The notes: a model not told the origin generated them from the sequence alone. A DNA stretch of 64,000 bases from Silene latifolia (GCF_048544455.1 NC_133532.1:12898948-12962947); one strand, 5' to 3'. Numbered from the stretch's first letter, positions 10,566 to 28,100 are shown. Numbers and translations: made by a program.

Positions 10566-11947
10566 CGCATTCTGACAACATTTACATGAACACTTTTGCT
10601 ATAGTTTTACATTTACACTTTTTAATATTGTTATTATAGGTTTAATTTGAGTTAGTATTCTGACAACATTTACACTTTTGCTGACATTTACACTTTTAAA
10701 CCATCACATTTACAATGCTTTTTTGCTGACATTTACACTTACACATTTGGATGTTTACTTTTGCTATAGTTTTACATTTACACTTTTTAATTGTTATAGT
10801 CACTTTTTAATTGTTATTATTATAGCTTTAATTTGAGTTAGCATTCTGACAACATTTACACTTTTGCTGACATTTACACTTTTAAACCATCACATTTACA
10901 CTGCATTTCTGTTGACATTTACACTTACACATTTGGATGTTTACTTTTGCTATAGTTTTACATTTACACTTTTTAATTGTTATAGTCACTTTTTAATTGT
11001 TATTATTATAGCTTTAATTTGAGTTAGCATTCTGACAACATTTACACTTTTTGCCGACATTTACACTTTTAAACCATCACATTTACACTGCATTTCTGTT
11101 GACATTTACACTTACACATTTGGATGTTTACTTTTGCTATAATTTTACATTTACACTTTTTAATTGTTATAGTCACCTTTTAATTGTTATTATTATAGTT
11201 TTAATTTGAGTTAGCATTCTGACAACATTTACACTTTTGTTGACATTTACACTTTTAAAGCATCACATTTACACTGCATTTCTGCTGACATTTACACTTT
11301 TGGTGTACTTTTACATTTACACTTTTTAATTGTTATAGTGTAAATGGTACATTTACACTTTTCTGCTGACATTTACACTTTTGCTGACATTTACACTTTT
11401 GCTGACATTTACACTTTCAGACCATCACATTTACACTTCGTTTCTGCTGACATTTACACTTACACATTTGGATGTTTATTTTTGTTATAGTTTTACATTT
11501 ACACTTTTTAATTGTTATAGTCACCTTTTAATTGTTATTATTATAGTTTTAATTTGAGTTCGCATTCTGACAACATTTACACTTTTGTTGACATTTACAC
11601 TTTTAAAGCATCACATTTACACTGCATTTCTGCTGACATTTACACTTTTGCTGACATTTACACTTTCAAAACAGCACATTTACACTTCGTTTCTGCTGAC
11701 ATTTACACTTACACTTTTGGATGTTTACATTTACATTTACACTTTTGGGACATCATAATTTGGACATTTACACTTTTGTAATATTTACATTTATGGAACA
11801 TTCCCTTTACATTTACACTTTACTTCGACTTACGTTTACACTTACACTTCATATCTGATGACATTTACACTTAAACTCTATGGATATTTACACTTACACT
11901 TCATATCTTATGACATTTACATTTACACTTACACTCTGTGCACATTT
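10566..11947. repeat. ACATTTACACTT array upstream of the FRS exons
   Basis: The core ACATTTACACTT recurs dozens of times at irregular spacing, and a higher-order unit of about 180 bp (from GACAACATTTACAC to the TTATTATTATAG block) is repeated several times between 10,660 and 11,560. The array runs up to ACATTTACAG|ACTTGC, where the first conserved FRS sequence begins, so the last unit looks like a splice acceptor. Confidence 0.85.
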
Positions 11948-14900
11948 ACAGACTTGCTAAAACAGAATGAAGTTCAACCTGACAGGCAGGAGCTGTGTAG
12001 GGAGGTCGAGAAAAGGTTTACACCGTACATCGGCCAGGAGTTTGGGGGGGTTGAGGACGCGGTGACTTTTTATAAGATATACGCCATTGCTTGTGGGTTT
12101 GATGTGCGTAGGTACACAACAAAAAAATGGCGTGGCGGTGAGATCAAGTCAAAGCTCGTCGTCTGCAATCGAGAAGGTTTCGCTCACAAGACGCCCAGTA
12201 AAGATCGGGATGACGGACTGGTTGGGGAGAAGTCACAGAGGATATTCAGGGTCACTAGCGTGGGGTGTAAAGCAAGGATACGACTATATATGAAGAATGG
12301 TCTTTTATTAATTGACCGGTTCCACGAGGGTCACAATCACGAGCTTATCTCACTTAAGGACAGAGAGTTCCAGAAATTGTCGCGTAACATAACAGATTAT
12401 CACAAGATGATAATCGTTTCGAACTCAAGGGTTTGTAATATATAATCACTCTCTATACTAAATAAATAATTCCATTCATGTTATATTTATATGATGTATC
12501 TATTAATGATTGATTGGCGGTGAAGATAGGAGCAACAAAGACATACGTAACCGAAAGAACAAGTGAATGGATTCGAAAACATTGGAGCAAGCTTAAATGA
12601 TTTTAAGAACTTCCATAGGGATGTTAAATGTTTCATTCACGAACGGGATGGTCAGTTGTTTGTTGACCATTTCAAGGAAATGACTGAAACAAGAATAGGT
12701 TTCTACTTTGACTATGACCTTGACGATGATGGCAGCCTACGTAGGGCCATATGGGCGGACGGCATGCTGCCGAGATAATTACAAAATTTTTGGTGATGCG
12801 GTGTCATTCGACCCAACTGACTCCACCAATAAGTATTCTATGGTATTCACACCATTCACAGGTGTTGACCACCATAAACGATCTGTGACGTTCTGTGGGG
12901 CTCTAATTGCAAGGGAAGATTATGAGTTGTTTAATTAGGTTTTCAGCCGGTTTTTACAAGCAATGGGGGGTAAGGAACCCGAGTACATAATTACAGATCA
13001 GGACCCAGGTATTATCAAATCTGTCCCTCTTGTTTTCAAGACAGCGCGCCATCGGTTCTGTATGTGGCATATAATGAACAAAATGCCCAGTATGTTTGGC
13101 GTCTCTAGGAGTGATTATAATGACTTCATGTGTAAAATTAATGACATTATATGGGACGATGAGCTTGAGGCAGCAGAATTTGATGGTATCTGGGAGCAAA
13201 TAATTGAAGATCATGGTGTTGGCGTAAATGATTGGTTTGCAGATACGTATGTTATAAGGGGACAGTGGGTGATGGCGCGTTGCAGAGACTTGAGGATGGC
13301 GTCGATTATGTGGACGACTCAAAGATCAGAGAGCGAAAATAGCTTTTTCAAGAGGTTTGAGCATAAGTCAGGAACATTGGTTGAGTTTTGGATGCATTTT
13401 GAGAGCGCTATGGACCAACAAAGACATACACAGAAGCAGCTTGACAACATGGATAAGCACTCGTCCGCAGCGGCGTCAACACATCTGGCATTAGAGATTC
13501 ATGCTGCAAAGGTGTACACCTATTCAGCTTTCCAGAAATTCAAACAAGAAGCCATCTTCTCAATTGATACATGTAGAACAGGAGGTTTCACTGAGAGAGG
13601 CGAGCTAGAGGTAACTACTGTCAAAGATTCATCCATAAAGAAGAATTTTGAAGTTGCATACAGTCCAGGTAGTTTACACTTCCTATAACATTTACACTTT
13701 TTGTTTTTATCTCATTTAAATTCCTATAACTTAACATTTACACTTCTAATAACTTAACATTTACACTTTACAGTTCATGACATTTACACTTCCTATTAGT
13801 TTATATTTACACTTCTAATAACTTAACATTTACACTTTACAATTCATGACATTTACACTTTACATCATATGACATTTACACTTCCTATACCTTAACATTT
13901 ACACTTTTCCACTTAATGACATTTACACTTTACAGTTCATGACATTTACACTCTACTTCATATGACATTTACACTTTCTATTTTTATCTCATTTAAATCC
14001 CTATAACTTAACATTTACACTTCTAATAACTTAACATTTACACTTTACAGTTCATGACATTTACACTTCCTATTAGTTTACATTTACACTTCTAATAACT
14101 TAACATTTACACTTTACAATCAATGACATTTACACTTTACATCATATGACATTTACACTTCCTATACCTTAACATTTACACTTTTCCACTTAATGACATT
14201 TACACTTTTCAGTTCATGACATTACACTTTACATCATATGACATTTACACTTTCTGTTTTTATCTCATTTAAATCCCTATAACTTAACATTTACACTTCT
14301 AATAACTTAACATTTACACTTTACAGTTCATGACATTTACACTTCCTATTAGTTTACATTTACACTTCTAATAACTTAGCATTTACACTTTACAATTCAT
14401 GACATTTACACTTTACATCATATGACATTTACACTTTCTGTTTTTATCTCATTTAAATTCCTATAACTTAACATTTACACTTCTAATAACTTAACATTTA
14501 CACTTTTCAGTTCATGACATTTACACTTCCTATTAGTTTACATTTACACTTCTAATAACTTAACATTTACACTTTACAATTCATGACATTTACACTTTAC
14601 ATCAGTGACACTATTTTTAACGTTCACACTTACATGCTAGCTTTAACTGATGACACAGGTACACATAAAGCAAGCTGCAGTTGTACGATGTTTGAAAGAA
14701 CCGGAATCCTATGCCGCCATATAATATGGATTTTTTCAGCAAGTGGGATAAAGACTATACCAGAAGATTATGTTGTAAATAGATGGATGAAAGAGTATCT
14801 CCGATTAAGGATTTTCAATACTAATGGTGAAGGGACAGAAAACATGCAAGTCATCGATGAAAACAAATTGCAATGTCAATAATGTGGTCAGAAGTTCATG

Positions 14901-15308
14901 AAGTTGTAGGGCTCCTTCGAGACAAAGGAGTAGCTGATGTTGACAGCTTTTCCGCTGTAATTAGGGCATTTTAAACAGTCCTTGTCACCATTAGGGGAAG
15001 TGTTGAATAAAAATCAACAAATGGAGAAATTTCTGAATTGTACGGCATGTGAGGTAGTGACGATATTGCCACCAAAGAATTCGAAAAACAAGGGTACCGG
15101 AAAAAGATTATTGTCAGCCAAAACCAAAGCAATGGTGTTGGCTAGGAAACCCAAACGTAAGTGTAAGAATTGCAAGAGAATGACAAATCACGACAAGAGG
15201 AACTGCCATAACCCCTTCTCAGCACACACGCCATTGTGCGAAGGGTCGTCTGAACCAGAAGAGGATGAAGGAGAGGAGGAGGAAGAGCTGGAATCAGAAC
15301 AAGAATAG
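11948..15308 (+). pseudogene. FRS/FAR1-like MULE transposase pseudogene
   Basis: Order of parts: FAR1 DNA-binding domain (11950-12420: DAVTFYKIYAIACGFDVRR, VCNREGF, GCKARIRLYM, FHEGHNHEL); linker (12560-12770); MULE transposase core (12780-13668: FDPTDSTNKYSMVFTPFTGV, YIITDQDPGI, ARHRFCMWHI); SWIM zinc finger (14659 on: CSCTMFERTGILCRH); C-terminal zinc knuckle (CKNCKRMTNHDKRNC) and acidic tail. Such proteins cut and paste MULEs; domesticated relatives are FAR1/FHY3. A 990-bp intron (GT at 13669, AG at 14658) splits core and SWIM; a small intron near 12430-12525 is likely. Lesions: frameshifts near 12560, 12765, 14870 and 14970, and TAG for Trp at 12936. Open sequence reading back from 11948 is only translated array. 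It is inactive. Confidence 0.88.
13669..14658 (+). repeat. Intron of the FRS gene composed of the ACATTTACACTT array
   Basis: From the GT after CAGTCCAG to the AG of GACACAG, nearly the whole intron is units of AACATTTACACTT with linkers such as CTAATAACTT and CAGTTCATG. A unit of about 270 bp is repeated three times (13,700-14,600). Removing it joins the transposase core to THKASCSC of the SWIM domain in the expected order. Confidence 0.85.
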
Positions 15309-15592
15309 ATGTCAGATCAGTGACAAATGTTGCTCTATATATTTTGAGTGTGTAACTTAAAACTTTGATGTGCTATAATTGGAGCGGGCGATTAGGAATT
15401 GGTCTCATGGCAGCGTAACTTTGAACTGCAGTTGGTGTAACTTTTAGTAACACCAACGTTAGAGTTACACTGTCATAAGACCAAAATCTCTCTGTTTTAT
15501 TAGATAGCCAAACATTGTGTTACTTGAACTTATTTTGGATTACTTATGTTATTTCAAGTAACAGTTACACTTATTTTCAAATAACTGGTGTT
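15309..15592. other. 3' flank of the FRS pseudogene
   Basis: No gene. Contains GTAACTTTGAACTGC / GTAACTTTTAGTAAC blocks reminiscent of the array in MULE2. Probably the 3' untranslated region of the transposase gene. Confidence 0.4.
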
Positions 15593-16345
15593 AACATTTA
15601 CACTTGCCATGTCAGCACATTTACACTTCCAGTATCTTCACATTTACACTTCCAATTTAGTCAGATTTACAATTTGTGTTCACATTTACACTTACTCTAT
15701 CCTTACATTTACACTTTGAATATCTTCACATTTACACTTCCAATTTAGTCAGATTTACACTTTATTTGTTCACATTTACACTTCTCCTATATTCACATTT
15801 ACACTTTCTATTTGTTCACATTTACACTTTTTTTTTGTTCACATTTACCACTTGGGCTGTCCTCACATTCACAGTCCCAATTACATTTACACTTGCCATG
15901 TCACCACATTTACACTTGCCATGTCACCACATTTACACTGAAATTCAATTTCAGTGTGTTTACATTCACACTTTCAGTATGATAAAGTTGACACTGACAG
16001 TGTTAACATTTACACTTTAAGTGTGTTAACAGTTACACTTAAAGTGTAAATGTGACTAAATTGCAACTGTGTTAACAGTTACACTTGCAATTTAGTCACA
16101 TTTACACTTTGAAGAAATTCTTCAATTTCAGTATTAACATTTACACTTTAAGTGTGTTAACAGTTACACTTAAAGTGTAAATGTGACTAAATTACAAGTG
16201 TGTTAATAGTTACACTTGCAATTTAGTCACATTTACCCTTTGAAAAAACTATGATTATAACTGCCAAAAAATAGTCAACCATTACACTTCAGTAGTGTAA
16301 TTTACCATTACACTTCATTACTGTAATGATTACACTTACAATTTA
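15593..16345. repeat. ACATTTACACTT array with snap-back units, between convergent genes
   Basis: Array units continue to about 16,250. Between 16,000 and 16,250 a unit is tandemly duplicated, containing AAAGTGTAAATGTG (16041) and its inverted copy ending TTTACACTTT (16110). The segments 16041-16066 and 16085-16110 are exact 26-base inverted repeats with an 18-base loop. The array separates the 3' ends of the FRS gene (plus) and the Ulp1-like gene (minus). Confidence 0.8.
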
Positions 16346-16455
16346 AAAATTACACATTTGTGTAAACATTGCCAACCAAAATACAAAACATTCTTTTCTA
16401 ACTTCAACATTGCCAAACAAAATACATTTCAATCAAAAATATGTCCACAAATTGT

Positions 16456-17935
16456 TTACTTTTTCGATAACACGGCCTTAATTTTGCGCTTCTTTTGTAA
16501 CTTGGCCCATAAATCTTTTCCAGCGATAAACCCATTCAACTTTGCTTCAAAAATGTCTCTGTTGATATTTATGTTAGCTAGAACAAGCGTCGCCACCAAC
16601 TCGACTACCAAGTACCGTCGATTCCTCTTCCTCTCCAAGTCTGGATGCTCAAAAGGTTGACCCTCGTACATCAAAGATATACATCATACGAGAAAATCCC
16701 AGATTCTGTTAGGTTAGGAAGGGGTGTTTGGCGCCTGAACGGGATTTGTCGATGCTCAAAGCTAGTAATCTCGTATCCCCTGTCCGTTCTGACATCCAAA
16801 TAATCGCTAACAGCTGATGCCTGCCATTAAAGCACTAACAATTAAATAAACCATCTATTGTTCATCTCTTCGAAAATGATTTATTAGCATCAGACTTACC
16901 ACTTGGCGAGTAACATTGCACATTTTGATCGATCCCGAGTTGGCATGATGTTGGTAGTCAAGGAGATCAACAGTTTGTTGTCCAAAATTTATACATACGC
17001 ATGCAAAGTGCCCACCAATGTTGACAGGTACGAAGATAAACTCGGCATTCAGGTTGAAAGTTTTATCACAGTCTTGGATGAAGGTATCCCAAATGTGATA
17101 CAGCCGATCAGTGATGTCATTAGACTGTGAGCCTGCTTCACATATATCCAAAAGCCGCATGATACATTCCTGTTCAGAGAAGTGAGTGAGCCTACATAAT
17201 AAAAGTAAAAATAATGTATAACTGCAATGAAACACACGTATAGTAGTAAGAAATCCTAGGAAGTAAGTATTCAGCATATGACGTATCCCAAAGAAGGCAA
17301 TCCTAGGAAGTAAGTATTCAGCAGACTCCAAATGGTTCAGCAAAACAACCCAGGACTCAATGACAACAGGCGACATTACAACCTCAGGAAGCATGGACAT
17401 GATGTAGGACCGGCGTAGCGCGGCATGCCTACTGTACCAAGAGATTGATTCGCTGCAATGAAACACACGTATAGTAGTAAGAAATTGAGAAGTAGTTACA
17501 AATTAAATATCGTAACTAATTGGCCCTCTTATAAGAGTCTGGCAGATACTAACGAATTTTCAAAGTTGTAGTCGTCTACAAGCAATAGTCCACCGCATGC
17601 TTTCGACGTGATCGAACACCCCTGACCAAAGTTTGATTGTTCCGTAAGAAGGTCGAGACAACAAGAGTCTACGTACCAGTAGCCCCACAGTAGATTGAGC
17701 ATCCCAAGCCATCCCCCCCGCCCCGGGGACGGCTCCTTACGGCTGACAAAGGTTGGCTACTCAAGCTCGCGGCGACGCTTGGAAACAACGGGGTTGCTTT
17801 CCGCCGGTATGGCTACAGGATTGACCACAGGGCTTCCTTCTACGCGTTTAGAGGGTGGGTCTGCAACACGGGGACGTTTACTGTACATAATCTCTTCCTC
17901 ATCGTCCAGACTCCGCTTCTGTGTAGCATTGGAGA
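16456..17935 (-). pseudogene. Second Ulp1 (C48) protease-like domain with basic linker
   Basis: On the minus strand a linker comes first (17935-17745: DDEEEIMYSKRPRVADPPSK, later SKRRRELE, both nuclear-signal-like), then WYVDSCCLDLLTEQ (about 17680), PEVVMSPVVIESWVVLLNHL, RLLDICEAGSQ and the catalytic-domain block FIFVPVNIGGHFACVCINF with its histidine, followed by VDLLDYQ (the Asp). The C-terminal part (16830-16456) reads ASAVSDYLD, then TESGIF, where the family has D-C-G and the cysteine nucleophile, then MMYEGQPFEHPDLERKRNRR. Frameshifts separate the blocks. Ulp1-type proteases process SUMO; in MULEs these captured copies have no proven role. The linker may continue in frame from the preceding protease domain at 17940-18480. 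Confidence 0.75.
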
Positions 17936-18514
17936 CCTAATTCAGACCTTGACCATACTTTGTTATGGTCACTCGGGATAAGGATCGACACCACTTCAGC
18001 CCGGATGAGGTTGATAACGTCCATCTCACCTAAGGCGCAGTCAAAAAGCTTCCCATTGAAAAGCAGCATGTGTATCATCATGTACACCCCGCCATCAAAC
18101 GTAGAATACCTCCTACCTTGCCATTTAAATTCGACATTGACAAATTTAAACCCGACGACCTTTGAACCTCTAACAAACCTTTTAGACTCCAGATACTCGC
18201 CCATTAAATCACACTGTAAAAGGAATTTCAAAAAAATAGTCAATTTAAAAACAGTGTTTACAATTCCAGAATACATATACACTAAAGAACAAATTAAGGT
18301 ATGCTATTTATAATTATTACCGCGATACGCGAAATTCCAAAATATGGAAGCTTCTCAAAATCATCGTCGTAGCGACGATTGTCTAAATACTCTATCTGCT
18401 CAGATACGAAGTTTATGCATGCACAGTTGTATGATCATTATTGCCAGATAAGACCAGGATGAAGACCTAGCGGATGTGACAACAAAGACATAAAAGATAC
18501 ACTCAGTAAAATTT

Positions 18515-18760
18515 CGCATTTACACTTTCAATAATTCGTCACATTTACAGTCCCTGTGTCATGACATTTACACTTTCCATATATTCACATTTACACTTTA
18601 TATGTCATGACATTTACACTTCCTATTTAGTCACCTTTACACTCCCTATGTCATGACATTTACACTTTCTATATAATCACATTTACACTTTATATGTCAT
18701 GACATTTAAACTTCCTATTTAGTCACCTTTACACTCCCTATGTCATTATCTTACACTTTC
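18515..18760 (-). repeat. Array segment in the protease-gene intron, left of LARD1
   Basis: Units of ACATTTACACTTTC with TATGTCATG linkers. The array continues at 28457 on the other side of LARD1; the element's target duplication CTTTC lies inside it. Confidence 0.85.
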
Positions 18761-22435
<3,675 letters not shown>

Positions 22436-24805
22436 GTTGGTATCAGAGCCTATGTTGCTCCCGACGCACACACGTGTACCCCAAATTTAAACTTGAACTT
22501 GACCTTGAATAATGAATGAGAGATGGGTAGAAATAAGGACCTAAGTTGGTAGTCTCTTTGCGTATGCTTCGTGGTAGGTTCTAACATGTTTGTTGATTGT
22601 CAATAATTTTTGTACCCTTGGATCAATGACCGCGAGCTTACCTATGTGGAGATCAAGTCCTGGTGCCTATTGCCGGGAATTGAAGATTTGTTGAACTTTT
22701 GAAGAATTTTTCTTCTTCCTCAAAGATATTCCTTATTCTTTGTGTATCTTGCCTTATTCTTTACCTCTTGATGCCTATCCTTCTTTTAAACTCTCTTTTC
22801 TTTTACCTTGAAAGCTACTCTTGTACCCTAACTTGTCCTTTGTTCTCTGCTTATCCCCTCTTAACGCCTTTTTGATAGTTCTCTTTGTTTTGTGGGATGT
22901 TAACCTTGGGTGGATAATTTGGCTTTGTGGAGTTTGATTGTGGTTGACCTATAACCCTATCTTTAAAAGGTTGTGATGTTAGAAAGATTTAGCTAGTGTG
23001 GTAGGACATACCTGGATGTTTCTTATGCTTAGTTACTTAACATGAGGTGAGTGTGCTTGATTAATGGAATTATTAGTGTTGTAAAGTGTAAGTAGCACAT
23101 GTTACTAACGTTACAGAACTTGGCCTTGTTGTTTATACTTGGAAGTTTGAGTTGAACTCGAGGTTAGCATCGTCGGTATATTTTTGTGAGTGTTGTGATG
23201 GTTACATAGGAACCATGTTAAGTGAGAGTTGTTGCTAGTTTTGGAATCTCATTTGGATATCCACTTTGCGGTAATGAGGATTAGTAGCTAGAGTTCTTGA
23301 TATGTAATTATAAGTTGGGATCAATAGATGTTGAGCAGAGATAACTTAGATGTTTTGGATGGCTGTCTCGTAATTTGGAAAATGTCACCATCTATGCTTT
23401 AGGATTCAAGAGTATAACAAGACCTCTTTGGGATAATATAATGTGCAAAAGAACTTTTGAAGTTGGATTTTTGATTGAGGGTTTTACCATTTTGAGAAAC
23501 TCATAGTTGACACTAGTTGGATATGAGTGTAACCTTGTTAGTAGCTTTGATCTTGTTTTGTGAAGGTCGTTGGATGGATATTTAATAATTGGGAACTGTC
23601 GAATCACAAGTGTAGTGAAGTACGTTGTTTCATGGAATGACTTAGGATGAAGTAACATGAGTGCTTTGAGGAAGTCCTGGGGAGTGATGTGGTTATGAAT
23701 TTTGTTGTTAGGAAGTTTTCGGAACTGCCTGGATGATGTTGTTGTTTGAGATTTGAGTACCTGTCGTTTTCTTGTTGTCTAATTTCCTTTTTTGACCATA
23801 AACATTACCGTTCATACCTCTCTTCCTCGCTTCATCACGCTCCCCTTTGAGTTTGACACTCGTAACCTGTGAAACTCTATCTTTGACATCCTTGTTGATT
23901 TGACTTTAATTCTTACCCCTAGAAAGTTCATCATAGCTCTTTTGACTAGTTAGGTTTGAATCCTCTTAGGATATCTAAGTTCTTTTCATTTCGTACCATT
24001 TCTAAACATTTCAAACTAGCATTTTGGTTCATTGTTAAAAATTTTATGTTACTCTTACAAAACATTACCTATTTTAAAGGTTCGAAAATGAAAATTTGAT
24101 TTAGTTCCCTATTTGTTCTTTGAGTGTAAAATTATTTATCATGATTTTAATTGCTAAACCCAAGATTTCTTCAAATTTTATCAAATTTCTATTAACTTTG
24201 ATCTTTCTTCTTCAAAGCTTAATATTATATTTTCAGGAATTTGACACTCTTTTGAGTTTAAAAGTGAAACCTTTATTTCCATTTTGGCTTTTGCAAACGA
24301 AAATTTGAGTGGATTACTTTTTCTTTTGGTATTAACGTTGATGGGATGTTAGGACTCGTTATTAAAGGCGTCTAATAACCTGTCCTACGCTTGTCGGTGA
24401 ATGATTTTGTTTTAAATTTATCTTTGACTTGGAAAGTTAGCGTTCTTGTGTGCACGACAAGAGCAATTTCGTTCCATGAATGAGACTTGTACTTTTGAAA
24501 ACTCTTCATTAATGTTTTGAAAGTATTTTGATTTTCGATTTATACAAATGATCCGCTTTTTGACCTTATCTTTGATTTGGAATGTGATGTTCTTGAATGC
24601 GCAACGAGAGCACTTTCGTTCCTTTGATGAGAATCTGGTTGTGTCAGAAAATTTTATTTGAAACTTTGAAAGAATTTAAATTCTTACTATTTGTAACCTT
24701 TTAATGTTTTGGGTTACCAATTTCAAAAGTCTAGTTTTACCTTTATAACCTTTAATTTTCTACTTTCAAGTTTCGAGGACGAAACTTTTTAAAAGATGGG
24801 GTGAT
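22436..24805 (+). other. LARD1 internal region without coding capacity
   Basis: Starts at the primer site and is otherwise T-rich non-coding sequence with stops in all frames. The blocks CGTTCTTG-TGC-CGA-AAGAGCA (24440 and 24590) show a diverged local duplication. The polypurine tract lies at 24789-24803. Confidence 0.7.
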
Positions 24806-25105
24806 TGTAACACCCGCAAATTTTTCATTTTGACATTTATAATTTATTTAACCATTCTAACACTCTACCTTATATTTCTAAATTATTTAATTTAATTAAC
24901 TTCATTTTAAACGTGATTTATGTATAAGTAATGTTGTAAAGCTTAATTTATATAAAAATACGTATTATAGTCGGATATTAATAATAGGTGAAAATAATAA
25001 TAATATTTCCGTCTTATGTTACCGTTTAGCAAAGATCGTCGCATTTCTCTTATAAAGCCACTTCTTTTCGAACCAAACCGATTCCGACAACACAGCTAAC
25101 TTAAA

Positions 25106-25199
<94 letters not shown>

Positions 25200-28100
25200 G
25201 TTGTTGTTGTTGTTGTTGATGTACCCGTCCCCACCCCGTCACTTTCCCCTTTCATTTTGTCCTTTCCTCTTTCGATCTATCAGCAACAACAACAGCCAAC
25301 AACCAGTGAACCACAACACCCACCATTTTCGTCACCTCCAACCTCAGATCCCGCCTCCATTCTCAACCAAATTTGATAAGTTTTACACCAATAGCTTCCT
25401 TTCCTCGTCCTCCTTCTTTATATGTAATAAAAAAGCCAAACTTTCGTCCTATTTCAATTCGGCCGCCTTACAAAGGATTCGGATTTTGGGTTAATTTCTT
25501 CTGTTTTTGGGTTTCGTGTCATCCTTGGGCGACTCCTGTGGCGTTTAGGAGAGCAAAAAAAGGTAACGGTGATAGGTTACTCGACATTATGTCAAGATTA
25601 CGTGTTTATGTGAATTGTTTATTTCATATGTATGTTTGTATGTTGTTTATCTTTCTCCTGATTGTGTTTACTTGAAGAAAAATCGAGTCTTTAGCTCCAT
25701 GGTTATTTACTTGTATAAGATGGTGGTGGTTGTGGTAAAATGGTCGGAAATTGATAGTTTCGTATTGCGTTTTCGGAGCTGATTTTAGTCATAAAGATGG
25801 TGATTTATGGACTGTTTTGGAGTACCATTTTTGGTCCGGTTTGTGTAGCGTTATGGGCAGTCGAATTGGAGGGATTAAAAGCTGAAACTAAGATGGATAC
25901 ATGTTGAATTTTGGGGATGGGTTGTATGCATTTTTAGGACGGAAATTGTAACTGGTTTTGAGTCAATTTTGCTTAACTCAGTTATGGAACATTATAGATG
26001 TAATGACATGGTGTACTTCTTTTGTAAATTGTCAATTTTGACTATGTTCACTTAGCTCGTTAATGTGATCATGCCGTGCTTTGGTCGGAAGACTCGGAAT
26101 TGAATGTTGTAACTTTTGTAACTCGAGTGTTGGGCGTTTTGGTGCGGTTTGTAGGACTGTTTCGAGATTAGTTTTGCGGTACTTCGGGGCATTTTGGGAC
26201 GGATAAAATGGAGTCTTTTGGGACTCCGTTTGGGGCATAAGAGTGGATTTGGTGTGGGACGGGTTTACTTTGTTTTTTGGGACTGTTGTAATGAGTCGAG
26301 CGGATTGTTTGTGGGTGATGATGAGGGATGTTTAGGATTTGCCCATTTTTAGGACGGTCGAGTAAGGTTTTGGTGGCATTTTGGACAAGAGTAAAATTTG
26401 TTGTGGGGAGTGCGGGGAACGTGGTAGGCCACCCCACTGTCGGCACAGGCGTGGCATGGTGGGCATAGTTGTGGCACTGGCGGCGGGGCCAAATTTGGTG
26501 GATGTTGGTCACGGCTAGTCGTGAGTCGTGTTTAGGGCTGTCTAAATGACACCCTTGAGTCGTGTTTGGAGTCTTTGTCAAAGGGAACTTTAAGTCGTGT
26601 TTAATCTTTGTCCGGCATTAGAGTTGCGAGGTCTTGAGGAGGAGTCTTTGGTGGCTTAGGCAGGGACGGGATGTGGCCTGTGCAGGGGCGGCTTGTGGCC
26701 TGGTTAGGGGCTGCCTGTGGCTTGGGTTGGCCGGTTATGGCCCTAGTCACGAGTAGAGGCATGGCCATGATTGAGCCGTGGCCTAGCCTCGGGTTGTGTA
26801 CCTTGATTGAGTCGATTTAAATTTGTGTTTGGTTTATTTAAATCTCGTCTCATGCTTTATATAACTTAATTTGTTAAATGCCGTTCATTTATATATTTTT
26901 CTCACATGAATCATAATTGTGGAATTCGTTATTTGATTATCTCATTTATATATAACGTGCTTTCCTTATAATACGCATCCAATTCGATTATTTACACTTT
27001 GTAAGTAGTAAATGGTCTATCTTACATTCAAGTCATTTATAATTAAATTCTTGTCCTTATTATAAATTGTTCATTTTCGTTTATTTACATTTTTATTCAA
27101 GTGACAAGTATTTGAGAAATGAGTCACTAATCCATGTTTACGAGTATAACTGGACTTGGATTGTCTTACTTGAATTATCATTCGCTCATTATATGTAGTA
27201 GTCTCTTTCCAAGTTGATTCGTATCGCTTGGTTGAGTCGTATTCGTTTGATAATGCCTTTATACTATACCATATTGCTTGACTTATCTTTACGCCTCTTT
27301 CGGACTGTCCTGCCGATTGTGGGTTTAGCTCATATTTTCCGCCTCTTTCGGACTGTTCTGCCGATTGTGGGTTCTCGATTTCCGATCTGTCTTCGAGTCT
27401 TGGATGCGGACTGTTCTGCCGCATGTCGAATCGGGGACCGTTCTGCCCCGAGAGTCTGGCCAGATTTAGACTAGGACTGAGTCTTGGGAGTACCACTGTC
27501 GTCCTACCAAGGGAATTATATATTTATATATGAGTAGTAAAGGTCTTGCTTGGTTATGGATATTGGTATTAGTCTTTTAAGGTAAGAGTTATGCCTTGTG
27601 TTGTTTGTTTTGGTCCTATCGGGTACTAGGGGTGAGCTATAAGCCCTCTAGTTGCGATATGATCGTCGGGATTGATGATCCCATCCGTTCTTATGGTGAG
27701 ATGCAAGCCGTAAGTATGAATGTGACATTAGTAGCCACGTCCCGTACAATGTTTGCTAAGAGGTTTTCCAAAAATAATGGCTACAGATTTCCATCCTTGT
27801 AATTTGCATTGGTTGATCCTACTCAAATTTGTTTCACATGATTCGGATTCTAATCTCACAACTATATTGTATTTCTTTGAAATGTGTGCTTTGGTGTAGA
27901 TTACCGTATTCTTGTCTTTCATATTATTTAATTGTCTCACATGAATAGTTTATCGTTATCATGCTAATGTTGATCTATCTCGTCCCATTTCCTTTAATTG
28001 CCATGTTTAAATATAAATTCGATATTCTTATCTCTTGTGAGTATCTTATATGACTTACCTGTTTTAGTTATTGGTTATGTTCATTTTGACATTTTGTGGC

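Noticed and set aside
11554..16020. Several 75-240 aa ORFs rich in TFT, HLHF and IYT repeats (also at 28538, 32682, 34852)
   Set aside because: They are translations of the ACATTTACACTT array and have no independent coding evidence.
16903..18313. Plus-strand ORFs over the Ulp1-like region
   Set aside because: Antisense shadows of the minus-strand protease frames that carry the recognisable motifs.
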